DNA from: Mercenaria mercenaria
Lineage: Eukaryota > Mollusca > Bivalvia > Venerida > Veneridae
Direction of reading: 5' to 3'
Assembly (NCBI RefSeq): GCF_021730395.1
Contig: NC_069361.1
Span: 80,733,001 to 80,797,000, forward strand
DNA length: 64,000 nucleotides
The first letter of the stretch is position 1. The number at the start of each line of letters is the position of its first letter. Position numbers and translations under genes: made by a program. This document shows, one piece after another, positions 47,801 through 59,339 of the stretch. The notes under the pieces are model-generated. The model did no database searches. It had not been told where the DNA came from and saw only the letters and a list, made by a program, of their open reading frames with translations.

Positions 47801-48539
47801 TATATTCAAATATGCATTTATTGACAATTTAATGAAATTAGGTTTTGCGGTAATAGAACTTAACTGAAGTGTTAATCGACTTACAGCTAAGATATCCCAT
47901 TAGACATTTATTGTACCACTTATCAAATATTTATAACGTAAATTTCAGTTGTTACAGAATTCTATGAAAATATGATAGTCATTTTTTAAAAACTCCCTCA
48001 CTTGAAAATAAGTTCTCAAATCCTTTCATACATTTCTAAGGATGAACATATGTCATTCGCAAGTAGATTGATAATGTTATCCATGTATTGATAAATGAGT
48101 CTGACACACATTTACAAAGGACCTCTAATGCCAGTATTTGTTGTCCAGTTACTACATGCTGAGCAAAGTATTATAGCAGCCTTTAAAGTGCTAATCATAT
48201 CTGGTAAAATGTCCATCTATATATACGTGCTCCCATAAGAGGTTAGTCACGAAGCATTGATGGTCTGACAAATGACGTCATCCTTTTCAGTTTATATTCA
48301 CAAATTAATTAAAGCGACATGTTTTGTATTGCATACCATAACAACAGAACAGAGGTTATAAGGTTGCTGATGACCTTGTATCACTTATCGATCAAGATAA
48401 GTCGTTCTGCAGTAGGATAGGACCACTTGTGCCTGACATTTCCTTATGGGGATGGAGGAGGGAAAGGGGTGTGGCTGGGTTATAACTTTAGCGTGAATTT
48501 TACGTATAATCATCATGTGTGAGAAATGTCTCACCTATT

Positions 48540-50012
48540 CAAGATACAAGATGCAAGAAGCTTTACTTTATCTCGGATACGGTATAACAGTACAACAATA
48601 GCTATAAAGCTATTTGCCGACAAAAACAAGTTCTGAAACAAAACAAACAAACACCCGTAAAAAGATATGGTTCCATAATTATTAAAATTTTGAATACATA
48701 TTAAATCTGATATCACAATCTATTCACTATAGAGTACTAGTACATATTTATAATTAAAACATGCCTAAATTACAGTATAACCGCAAAGAAATTACAAGCA
48801 AGCAACAAAACACATGAGGCACATTTATTAAAATATAAAATATGAACACAATCATAAAAGCAGTTACATGTTATGGACTAAAACAGGTGGTAAAATCTCA
48901 TGCAAGTTAAGAGTTTTGTCAGCAGAGCAAAACTACAGCAAAGAAAAAGCAAACAATAAATGAAAATAAAAATAGCCAGAAACTAGAACAAAACTAAATC
49001 AAAATGCACATTTATATCCATGCAATGGAAGATGAAAGCAAGACAGATTACCGGGATGAGACTATAACTACAGGCTTTTGCATATAGAACAGTTACAGGT
49101 TGGGCCACTCCAAGTACGCACCAGCCTTACAAACTCCCTAAAATTCACCCTGAGGTCATTTGGGAGGCTGTTCCATACCCGAGTGGCCTTAACCCTGAAA
49201 GAACGCTTACCATATGTTGTAGTTCGGACTGTTGGTACATGTAGAATGTTTTGGTATCTGAAAGGGTGTTTTTAGTTTTTAGTTTGTACAAGGTCATGCA
49301 AATATGGTGGTGATGATTTGTGAATAATTTTAAAAGTTTCAATTGCAATTCCTCTAATTCTGGATAAATATAATATTAGCAAATCAACTCGAGGCGAAAT
49401 CGTGCCCGATGCTGTAGATTTTCCAGCTTTTCTGTATTTGTTTACTTCTTTCCCACAGAGATGGCTTAAAACTTATCAGGATTGGCCTGCATTTGGTTGA
49501 AATTAAACAATTCAATAAAGATATTACATTCTTTTTCAATTGTGTGTTTAAGCTGAGTGACCTTTTTGTTTCTAAATGGTGAAGTATTGTCATCTGCATA
49601 ATTATATAATTGTGATTCTTCTATGAGATAAAATGTATCATTTATAAAGACTAAGAGGACCAATGATTGAGCCTTGAAGCACACCTTTGATAGTATCCAT
49701 CCATGAACTGTGGGTTTGGCCTAGTTTAACCTGCTGTTTCCTGCAGGACAAATAAACAGGCATTTTCAGACAGCCCATATGCTCTCAATTTGAGGACTAT
49801 GAGATCATGTGACAGGCAGTCAAAAGCCTTCGGCAAATCCATGAGAACAGCCGCCACATATGGTCTCCTTCGTCTAACGCCTGCTTCCAATCCTCAATTA
49901 AGTTCAGTAGGGTTGTCTGAAATCCGTATTTAGGTCTGAATGCAACGAGAAAGTCATTGAAAATACCCTCAAAATGAGATAAAATTTGATCATTGATGAT
50001 TCTTTCAAAAAT
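48540..50012 (-). mobile_element. CR1/Jockey-like LINE remnant (RT to 3' end)
   Basis: On the minus strand the RT remains appear in order: IEDWKQALDEGDH near 49890, KGVLQGSI near 49680, then NYADDNT (the YADD catalytic loop is intact) near 49600, and NPDKFQA near 49480. A post-RT segment follows with IRGIAIETFKIIHK, PYLHDL, RSFRVKATRVWNSLPNDLR and VRTWSGPTCNC down to about 49075. Below that lies probable 3' UTR to about 48540. The frame shifts several times. The protein 5' of the RT is absent, so this is a 5'-truncated dead copy. Confidence 0.78.
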
Positions 50013-50429
50013 TAGATACTGTATTCATAATTATGTATGTCATTATAGAGGGACTGGTTGTTGTTAGATTTCGTCCCTCCGTTCGTCCGTATCCGGCTGT
50101 TTGACCGCCTAAATCTTGCTGCACAAATAATTTGAACATGCTCGAAAGGTTTACAAATGACCCGAATCAAATATCAGTACACAAAGCCAACACACAGGGG
50201 TTAAAAGTCAGAAGATGTTGTCGTTTGCCATGTCAGCCAGATTTATGTTACATGCTACGGTATGAGGGGACTCCATTTCGATTCCCGGCTAGGCTGACAT
50301 TAGGGTAGAGTGAACAAACTATCAAATGCCTAGAATTACTACTATGTAAGCAAAATAATTTTCTTTTATTGAAAGTAAAATAATAATAGCAATGGCAACA
50401 ATAATAATAAGAATCATCATCATCACCGC

Positions 50430-50430
<1 letters not shown>

Positions 50431-50473
<43 letters not shown>
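50431..50473 (+). repeat. (ATT)n microsatellite
   Basis: Fourteen or so perfect ATT units next to imperfect AAT and ATC repeats (50395-50427). The Asn-rich and Ile-rich open frames here are artefacts of the repeat. Confidence 0.97.
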
Positions 50474-50475
<2 letters not shown>

Positions 50476-50479
50476 AGAA

Positions 50480-52064
50480 TCAAAATAAATCACAGGTATA
50501 GCGAAAACTCTGCCAATATCATAATAATGAAAAAGGTAATGCCAGTTAAAGTTATAACAATATACAATAGTTTTTACAAAAATGGTAAAATGATTTTATC
50601 ATAAAGCAATACTTGTTTTTAGAATTGTAAGAGATGAAGGGTGTAAGGATGAAATCAAATGATTCTGTTTAATTTATATTGATTTTTTGTTATGGTAAGT
50701 TGCATAAATTGTACCATTGTCATGCGTTATTTTATCACAATGTGAAAATGTGCATGATGTTTTCAATCTTAAGTTTTCTTTACGATTCGTATAATATAGT
50801 ATTCAGAAAGCAGTATAATAAAAATAGGTGTTTGCCAGACTTTGGCCAAAATGATATTTCTTTATAATTGAAGTTTTGTCGCGTTATGACCTTTAGAACG
50901 CAGATTTTTGTTCTAAACTAATTTTTACAAACGTGAAATAAACAAAAGTCAGGAACCGAACCCGAACTTTTATTAGTATTATAGTTTACTACATACTCGT
51001 TTCTATTTACCGTTAAGTTACAATGGTACCGGAAACGTCAATATTTTTCAATACAATGACGCCTGAATTTCATATCTGGTGCGTTGTGTCGTGCCATTAA
51101 TTCTTTACTGGAACTATACTTTAAGGACAGTAGCACAGTTGGGGACAGAAATCCCATTGGCTAACTGCCAAGACCTAGGGCTTTAAGATAGCTGTAAAAC
51201 ATACATGCTGCAGTTGTGCAGACTCAAAACACTTGTCAATGAAACCGGTTCCTTGTCCGACCAAACTCTGCTGGCTTCGTTTAGCGCACTGTAATTGTCT
51301 AATATTTCCGGAAAAAATAGCAATGATAAGAGTAACTCCCTTGAAGCACTGAGGCAAATATAGCAAAGCAGGTCAACTGCAAGTAGAAATTGGTTTAAAC
51401 AGTATTTTATTGACATAATTACATCTGTTACAGTAAATTGTTAAATGTACAAACATATAGGATTGAGTAGAAAGCTATAAGCTTTTTTAAAAACTCTCTC
51501 CCTGCAAGTAGTGTAGTTGAATGATAAATTATATCAAACGGGTTGTTTCAAATACTAATCAAAAAGTAAATTTTGAAGAATACATAAAATGGGGACGGGG
51601 TAAAGGTTGGGAGGGGGCGGGGCGGGTGAGTAAAAGGGGTTTAAAAAAGGGGGAGTATAAAAGGGTGGGTAAATGGAATTACACCGCCACGTTGTAAAAC
51701 AATATACATAACAATCATGTAAAACGAAACGGACAACAAGGGGCACCGCCTTTGAACGATCAGGAACATATGTAACTGGAAGATTTAAACGCATTCGGGA
51801 CATGCCAACCTCACACTTAACCTATTTGCAACTAGTTGGACGAGTCGATGTAAATAAAAGAAGTCCCCGCTTAGAAAAGCTCTAACATAAGAGACAAAAT
51901 ACTAGATTGTGTAAAGCTTATACGCCACTTGGAATAATTTATAAATAGGGTCAGTCCGAGGTATCAGAACATCATGTACTCAATAACTTGTCTGGAATCA
52001 AAGCAACAAGAGTTTCATTTTTAAGGACACGTCTATGCAAGCTATAAGGCAAAACTCCACTCAC
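50480..52064. other. Intergenic or intronic, no firm gene
   Basis: Two minus-strand open frames near 51175-51416 follow a good acceptor (TTTCTACTTGCAG, ending near 51380). The frames overlap each other and neither shows a known domain, so I leave them as unproven. They could be a terminal exon of the gene suggested by the exon at 52065-52217. Confidence 0.35.
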
Positions 52065-52217
52065 CGTGGGCTTCGTCATCTTTGTAGGTTGTACGGAGTC
52101 CCATTCTAGAGTGGTCACAGCACGATCAAAGCGACTTACTGTAGATGGGTCGGTCATCAGACATTCATTATGCTTTTTGATCTTTGCAGTATATTCTATC
52201 TTAATCAAGTTCTATAA
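52065..52217 (-). CDS. Candidate isolated internal exon, unknown protein
   Basis: On the minus strand an exon-like block is bounded by an acceptor (AAATTTTATAG before AACTTG) and a strong donor (CCCACG followed by GTGAGT). The open frame reads NLIKIEYTAKIKKHNECLMT, then RFDRAVTTLEWDSVQPTKMT, then KPT. It has 51 codons, phase 0 at both ends, and a composition typical of real protein. No partner exon could be joined with confidence and I do not recognise the family. It may be part of a gene extending beyond what can be resolved, or a relic. Confidence 0.35.
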
Positions 52218-53340
52218 AATTTTGTTTAATTTTCCGCAGTGAGTACTGTAATCCCCATAGTATACGGGTTGTGTACGACCAGTTTGAAATGTTTTTAAGG
52301 TTTATGTATAATAAAGTGATCGAACAATAGCATGTGTACATAAGAAATTAGCTGGAACTTTTTTACATGTACTTATCATATGGTGAAGAACTTAAATGTG
52401 GCTGAGTTGGGTATTCAAATATAAATGTACATGTATTATCATCTACAATACATCGAACCTGGGCAAATTAAATGTTCATGGCAGTACGCATAGGCCTAGA
52501 ATCAATGATGGTGCTTACTGTACGTCATTTGGGGAACAAAGCCATTTTGTGTATATATGCTAATCAGTCGCAAGCAATGCGTTTCTTTCTTTGCGACGGT
52601 AAATATACGCGCAAACGGTGTCCTTAATGGCAAGTTTGCTTGGAAGCCCAATCATGTGACACAAGGGATGTTTGTAGTCCATCTGTGGCATCGATGACCT
52701 TTTAAATAATGGAAAGAATTTTAGGCTTTGTTGTTATATGTAAGAATCGGCAATTTTAACTTACAAGTAATAATTATAGCCAATATAAATATGTTGCAAC
52801 TTTTGTACAAGTACATTATCTAAGAAAATATGAATGTTTTTATTAATGTATAGGAGCCAGAATGAAGCTGGCCCTTCTGTTCGAGGAAGAGACAGGTTAC
52901 GTACCTACAGATTGTTCAAACATGTTTACGGATATTTCAAATTACCTTTACCTGTCAAATAGTATCCGATGTTTGGTTGTTTCCCTTAGATTATAAACTG
53001 AAAGGTACGAAAACATTCTAGAAGAAATTCTTAATGATTGCCTTTTATGTAATTTATAAATGTCAGTTAAAAACTGAATACATCTTTTGCTATCACGACT
53101 AAAGAGATGTATTCACTACGAAAACTAATGATATCAGTTACGTCAGTTGTAATGATCAGGACAGAACGGAACAGAACATATATTTTATTTGACTTGTACA
53201 TAATGCATATCAAATACAGATAGTGTATACAATGATAATATAACGTAAAAATCAAATCACGTGTTACATGACAAATTATACATGTAACATTATTTATACA
53301 TGATATCAAGTAATATCAAATGCATAGGAAGAACATATTA
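52218..53340. other. Intergenic, nothing recognised
   Basis: No coding or repeat structure that I can support. Confidence 0.35.
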
Positions 53341-53344
53341 TGTT

Positions 53345-53600
53345 TCAACATTTAACAGCTGATGCGTAGTTAAGATACCTTGCTAGATTTCTTAATATAG
53401 TCTTATTTGTACTTTCCATTAATTCTATAAACTTAAACATAGATGGTATATGGTAATAATATTTCTTAATATACTTTTTTCTACGATCAGCAAAACAAGG
53501 ACAGATAAAAATAAAATGAAACTCGTCTTCAATATCACGAGAATTACAACATAAACAATTATAGTTCATGTTACTGTCAAAACCTTCTGCAAAACCTTCT
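53345..53600 (-). mobile_element. LINE C-terminal remnant (Cys-His motif)
   Basis: The minus-strand frame reads CLCCNSRDIEDEFHFIFICP, then FADRRKKYIKKYYY and PSMFKFIELM. This C-x2-C...EFHF...CP pattern is the C-terminal zinc-binding tail of a LINE family I recognise from bivalves. Nothing of the RT is found next to it. A related, more decayed tail is at 63205-63545. Confidence 0.65.
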
Positions 53601-54138
53601 GAGTGGTTTTAGAAGACTAGAAATGATTATATTGGTTTTATTGTGTGTCTGAGGATGGCTGTATTGGCCCAAGGCCAAAGGGTGAGACTGCCAGAGGACA
53701 ACTTATAAGGCCAATACGAAATCTCTTGATTAATGATAATACTGTGTTTTAACTTTACATAGGCTCCTCAATTTATCCAATCAAAATACTTGAATCCCGT
53801 AATGGACCTCTTTTCTCGGTCTTGATTTTCTAATATTGGCATAGTTAAATTTAGTATTGGCTCAATCTGTTTCACATGCTACGTAAAATTAACATAATAT
53901 CGTGTTTAGCATTGTATAATTAACCATTAATTTGCTGCATAAATAAATGAGTGTTTTTACCTTATAAACACTCGCTGAAGAAAAGCCGTTTATTAAAATC
54001 ATGATACTATAACAGTGATTTTTATACCATAACCTGTTCATTACAACTTGAAATGACTTATATTATCGTATACTGATGTTCTAAGAGGTATTATAAAAGA
54101 ATCACAATAACCTGATGTTATCCCATTGTTATCTTGCA

Positions 54139-54216
54139 ATATCAGTTGGTGCACCTATATCAGTGGATGCACCAATATCAGTTGATGCACCAATATCAGC
54201 GGATGTACCTATATAA
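54139..54216 (+). repeat. 18-bp tandem repeat, about four copies
   Basis: CAATATCAGTTGATGCAC and variants follow head to tail directly upstream of the piggyBac-like MITE. Confidence 0.85.
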
Positions 54217-54239
54217 AATTAATATATTAATGTATTTAA

Positions 54240-54391
54240 CCCTTATCATGCTGAACCCGATTGATTCTGTCTTTGCGATCAGTTCGCCATTCAGTCAGTA
54301 TCTTTTTGATAAGCACCCCTTTAAACAGTCAATGGTACTGTCCAAATTAAAAGATGGACTCGTTCATTACAGAAAAGCGGCAGGGTAAGGA
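54240..54391. mobile_element. piggyBac-like MITE
   Basis: TTAA (54236-54239 and 54392-54395) flanks a 152-bp element. Its ends CCCTTATCATGCTG and CGGCAGGGTAAGGA are inverted repeats. TTAA targets and CCCT-type termini fit piggyBac. Its interior block GGTACTGTCCAAATTAAA also occurs near 25265. Confidence 0.7.
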
Positions 54392-54679
54392 TTAAACATA
54401 AAGTTGACCACTTTCACATATTTCTATGATTTTGGCGGTTATTGTTTCAACAAAATCAAATTATCGAGATATTACAATTCGTTCAGTCATTTTAGATATA
54501 TCAGTCTACTTTTACAATACTATACTCAGAGATTTGATATTTGTTATTACTTTATTCTCTTCTATATAGTTATGATCTATTCTGATCAGCAAAGTTTAAA
54601 CAATTTACATCCTTTTAGATTAGTGCAGTAGCGCCCGTTTTAAAACTTTATTTTATTATTATCGTTGTTTAAAAACTGT

Positions 54680-54872
54680 ACTAATTAAGAAATAATTTAT
54701 AGCAAAAGAGTGTTTTAACACTATTTATGCACGATGGGCGGTTATACGTCGGGCGTAATAATTGCACGAGGGCGCAGCCCGAGTGAAATTATTTGTTCGA
54801 CGTATTACCGCCCGAGTGTATAATTTATAGTGTTAAAACACTCTTTTGCTATAAATTATTTCGATTCTAATA
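54680..54872. mobile_element. Foldback MITE (AATAATTTATAGCAAAA family)
   Basis: Arms of about 75 bp carry AATAATTTATAGCAAAAGAG, GTGTTTTAACACTAT and the GGCGGTTATACGTCG / CGACGTATTACCGCC pair. The near-complete palindrome suggests a younger copy than the one at 30587. Confidence 0.85.
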
Positions 54873-55599
54873 TGCCCTTAATCTAAAACAGTAGATAAAA
54901 TATAGAAGCGCTCTTTCTTGGTCGCAACATAAACTTTGACGTCACAGCACGTTAACGTGACGTCATTCTAGCGTAAGAGTGTTTTAATAAAGACAAGCAT
55001 GTTAGAATTATTATTAAATGTCCGGTTAACAGGGATATTTAGCACACTCGTTTGTGTAATCAAATATATTAGATTAAGCTGTAAGATACTATGTATGATG
55101 AGTCTGATGTTAAAGTGATGAAATGGTCGAAACCCGAGTAAAAAAACAACAATATTCAGTTAAGCTAGAAGCTCAAAACGGATACACCGTAACGCTTTGT
55201 AATTGTATCCGAAGTTCTCTGCGCTGGAATCATTTTCTTATGCATGCAATACGAAGAAATTGTTGCTGTTTGGATATGTCATACTTACGCTATGATTCAA
55301 ATACAATCTGGGGTCGTCTTGTACAAACTTCTACCATTCGTATTCGGAATTCTACAAAAAAATGACATTCCCTTGTCAAACTGTATATGATTGCTTGCAG
55401 CTGGAAGATAGTACATAGAACAAATGTTTCTGTCTCTTGCAGTTTCAAGTTAAAAGCAATAAATTAGGTAAAACTCGGAAATGAAAGAAATAAAATAAAA
55501 AGGCGGAAATACCGCCATCAAGCCATAATTGTCCATCTTTTCTGCGACGAATCATACACTGACGCGGCGTTGCAACCACCGAGTCTGTGAAGTCTACGA
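54873..55599. other. Spacer, nothing recognised
   Basis: An 80-codon open frame at 55123-55365 (+) has no recognisable domain or splice context. I do not call it. Confidence 0.35.
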
Positions 55600-56012
55600 C
55601 CATTGCTAATATGCACATATTCTTGCACATGCCAGTCGGGTTACCGGTATTCCCGTGTTTGCCGATGCTAGAAAAGCTCGTCTTACAGACCGGGGTTCAA
55701 GATGATTCACATGATGTAATGCTCTAATTTATACTGAATGTGTGCAAAAAATCATACGCTACTATAATAAGATATAGTGCTTAAAATATGAGCATTTCCT
55801 TTTAATTTATTTCTTCTATTATATGAAGAATATGGTGTGCAAGAAGAAAAATATATCACTGGTAGAGTGTGTGGATAGAAATATCTGGCGGGCGAGGGTA
55901 ACTGATTCTGTGGTAACTCGACAGAGCCTCGTTGCCGCTTGAACAGTTACCCTCGAGCAAGATATTTCGATCCGCACCTTCAGGCAGTGGTTCCTGTCAT
56001 ACCATTCATATA
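55600..56012. mobile_element. Composite foldback element, copy A
   Basis: TTCTTGCACATGCC near 55619 is inverted against GGTGTGCAAGAA near 55832. A second hairpin (55823-56012) follows, with AGAAATATCT...GAGGGTAACTG arms around a GAGCCTCGTTGCCGC loop. The same order of blocks occurs at 61715-62260, so the whole unit appears to be one element present twice. Confidence 0.65.
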
Positions 56013-56503
56013 CGGCTTCGTCAGATCAAGAGCAGTAAATAATTTTTAAAAAATGTAACGACACAGGATGTAATTAGTCTTAGCTGTCGCCGTCTTAAGT
56101 CAGAAAACAGTTGATGTAAATTTCACAAGACAAATCAAATAACGTCAAAGTCCTGCAAAACAACAACAGCTCTTTTTTAATCTGGTCACCTAATGGCATG
56201 CTGTGAAGATGACGTCAGTCGGCAGACGTGATTAGGTTTCTGCGAATTCTAATACGCGCATGAAAAGAGATATAAAACCTCATTAAGCCGTTTCCTGGCA
56301 ATTGCCACAAGTCTAATAACAGGGAAAAACGATATCACTGCAATGCAGGGATAAATAGTACTTCTAAATTACAAGTCTCACATAACGGGCAAGGATGTTT
56401 TAATACATTATTCTGGGATAATTTAGATGATGGAAACTTAATGTTTTTCTGATGAATAGGCATAACATAAATATTTTGCGGACTGGAATATTTATCCTCT
56501 AAT

Positions 56504-58912
56504 ATGAAAAACTGGAGGAAGAAAATTCAAAACCTGTTTAGTTACAAAAGGGATAGGAAAACTGCCGAAGGTAAAATTTGATTTCATTCATAAAAGAGCA
56601 AGTTATTTGGTTTGGCTGGCTTTAATTGAATATTTATGTGATATACCAGTTCAGAATACATGTAAACGTAGAAATGTTTGCACTTTTTTTTTGTTTATGT
56701 TTTTACAAATGTACTAATGCCAGTCCGCATTTATCGCATAGTCTAGTGCTTACGACAACAGCTTATTTAATGCATAAGTTTTTCGGCCGTCATTAAAATG
56801 ATAGTGAATCACTGAAAATGGTAAAAAGCCTGCTAAAATGTATTCGATATTCAGGTCTAGGTTTTACAAGTATATTTTAACACGTACGGAAATATTTTTT
56901 GTGTGAACTTGAGCAATTATGACGCTAAATGTACAAAGGCATGTGATAAAGAATAAAATTACACACATATCAAGAATTAAATCTGAACTCTCCTATCTTT
57001 CGGTAAGGATAATTGCCTGGTCTATACGATAGTAAGGTGTAAAAATATAGTATCGTCGTTCTTCTCAGTTTGCTCTCAGATAATCATGTTTTTAGAATTT
57101 TAGATTTCTTACAAATCAAGATTATTATGAAGTTTTTCTAAAATAAATTTCGTCCTCGTTTTGCTAAATCAATACTATATTTTCTTCGAAAATATGAAAG
57201 TTAACAACTTCAGACATGATATTTGTATCGTTTGGCTGCGTGATATAAATGTTTTTCTAGTTAAAGTCAGGACAGTAATCATGTTTACCCATAGAAACAA
57301 AATAGTGCTGGTTATTTTCAGACCAAATGCTGTAAACATATTTGTTTTTATTTCAGACGATAATGTCAGCAATATGATGGAAAAGCGAACAGACCGTTTG
57401 ACGCCCCAACATCGGAGATTACCAACGGTACCGCATATTTTCAAACCTCAGAGATCGCCCCTGACAATATACCGCGACGCCGGCGAACGGATGTCTGAAC
57501 GTCAGCAGACGACTAACAGAACAACCGAGCTTAATAAACAAAACTCAAAACCTTTGAAGCGGAGGTCGCGTGAAAGAATTCATGACATTGATTCTAGACT
57601 GTCATTTAAAGACAGCAGTGGTATGAAAAGGGATGTTAACAATTTGAAACCCAAAACAGACATTTGTCAGGACGATGACGAAGTCGACAAAACGCATTCT
57701 ACTGACACAGATATAGATGACAATTTAGTCTTTGTCCCTGAAATTTTGATTTCACATGTCGAAAATGATGAAGACTGTATTCAATGGAATAAACCCATAC
57801 ATGTTTTCGTCTGCGGGCACGTGGATAACGGATTGTGGCATCGCATGCTTGTTGATTTGTGCAGAGAATTTTCGGTCCGATGTACTTCGCCCTCGGATTA
57901 CCCAGAATGCAATCGATGGCTACCAAAAACAGATGTTTTCGTTTTTTTAATTGATGAAATCTCTGCGCGAGCTTCACCGTATAAAGACCAACTTCGACTG
58001 GCAATTATGTTAGACTTAAATATTGTTTACGTTCGTGATTTAGGATTCGAACTGACGAAAGGAGAAAACGGGAAACCCGTATCACATGGAAACTTAGAGA
58101 CAGAAAACAATGTAGAACATCTGAATTCTGAATCGAATTCAAATAACCTTTTACATCCAAATATATTGGGAAAAAGTCCGGTCAAGCTGCTATTGAATTC
58201 CACAGTCGTTAGCACTGAAACAAGAGAAGAAGCACCTGCTCTACACGTGAACTCTTTCGGACACATACATTCAGTAGGTGAAGCTCATGACACCTGTGGC
58301 AGACGAGAAGTGGACATAAATAAAATCATAGAAATAGAATACGGCACAGCTTTGGTTTACCATGACCTTTATCACACCAAGTGCATTGAGCGAATCGTCT
58401 CATCTATTAACAGAAATGGATCAAATTTGAAGAGTGGTGCAACGTCACTCTCCCATAGCCGTCAGTCTATAATGAGTGAGGCTATGTCACTCGCCCACAG
58501 CCGCCAATCTATGACGAGTGAGGCTGTGTCACTCGCCCATAGCCGCAATTCATTAAATACACCAGCGTTTTCAATATATTCAAACGTCAGCAACGACTCT
58601 GCATTAGGGGATATGTTTCACAGAATGACACCAGAGCCTAATGTACCGGAAGCAGGGGAGCACTTACTGTTTGAACGTTCAAAATCACTCGATGAACCAT
58701 CTTTTCCAAGCGGATTATCCAGCCCAACAGAAACTATTTATTTAGTGGCGCCAAACACTAGCAGTGAAAAGCCGAAAGTATTTCACTGGCCAGCAGATGT
58801 AGAAAAAGACATTGTAAATTCCCCTTCGATAGACTCATTTGGATTCCAAGATATTGACTTAAGCAAGCGAGTAAATGAAATTGATCTTTTTGAGGAGAAC
58901 CTTTCAGATTAA
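56504..58912 (+). CDS. Two-exon gene, 540-aa protein with Rossmann/TIR-like segment, function unknown
   Basis: Exon 1 (56504-56570) encodes a basic start, MKNWRKKIQNLFSYKRDRK, and ends in phase 1 at a GTAAAA donor. Exon 2 (57357-58912) follows a TTTTTATTTCAG acceptor and restores the frame as DDNVSNMMEK. Residues ~24-165 are Arg/Thr-rich and probably disordered. Residues ~168-275 look alpha-beta: a strand IHVFVCGH, helix LWHRMLVDLCREF, strand DVFVFLID, then a helix and strand ending NIVYVRDLGF. This resembles a flavodoxin/TIR-type fold, but without a clear TIR signature, so no activity is claimed. Residues ~355-370 (YHDLYHTKCIERIVSS) may belong to the same domain. Residues ~383-425 hold three copies of a 14-residue SLAHSRQSMTSEA-like repeat, and the C-terminus is Ser/Pro/acidic. 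The frame also runs open upstream of exon 2 to 57161, but the splice model fits better. AATAAA lies at 59334-59339. Confidence 0.78.
58436..58556 (+). repeat. In-frame 42-bp tandem repeat within the gene at 56504-58912
   Basis: Three units containing TCACTCGCCCACAGCCGCCA and ATGACGAGTGAGGCTGTG, 42 bases (14 codons) each. The coded Ser-Arg-Gln-Ser pattern could be a phosphorylation-rich linker. Confidence 0.85.
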
Positions 58913-59333
58913 AGGAACTGTTAACATAGCTAAGTCGTTAACTTCAAAGACAAGTTAAAGGACCGGAAACTACCCCGTTGTGTTCAAACTATACTACGTA
59001 AGCACCGCCGTTGTTTCTCCATTCTCTACGCTCGCCATTATAAGCTTGTACAGTTACATTACATTTGAAGACTACTTTGAGGTATTAGTCTAGCGGCAAC
59101 CTGTATTTTTCCAGTTGTTTTTCGCTATGTACAGGGTCTGTTGTATGGTTAAGAGTGGGAAAGTCGTTACACCAGATGAGCGAAAATGTAGAAACCTAAA
59201 CTGTGTTATAAATGTTATTGATAGTATTCACAATTTTATACCTTTGTCATAAACATGTACATTTTTTGTACTTTGCTCAAACCTTCACATTTGTTCCCAA
59301 CGGAAACTTAACCATCCATATCTACCTGTTTCG

Positions 59334-59339
59334 AATAAA
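59334..59339 (+). terminator. Poly(A) signal (AATAAA) of the gene at 56504-58912
   Basis: A canonical AATAAA 422 bases after the stop codon; it is the first canonical signal I found. Confidence 0.6.

Noticed and set aside
49075-49348. Short open frames as independent genes
   Set aside because: They are frame-shifted pieces of the CR1-like LINE on the minus strand.
50248-50493. Asn-rich minus-strand protein
   Set aside because: It is a translation of the (ATT)n microsatellite.
51183-51416. Minus-strand terminal exon encoding a hydrophobic peptide
   Set aside because: Two overlapping frames are equally open and neither can be linked to an upstream exon in a unique phase.
57161-57356. Upstream extension of the 583-codon frame as true N-terminus
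   Set aside because: The segment is hydrophobic, AT-rich and ends in a perfect acceptor; exon 1 at 56504 joins in frame and gives a more plausible start.
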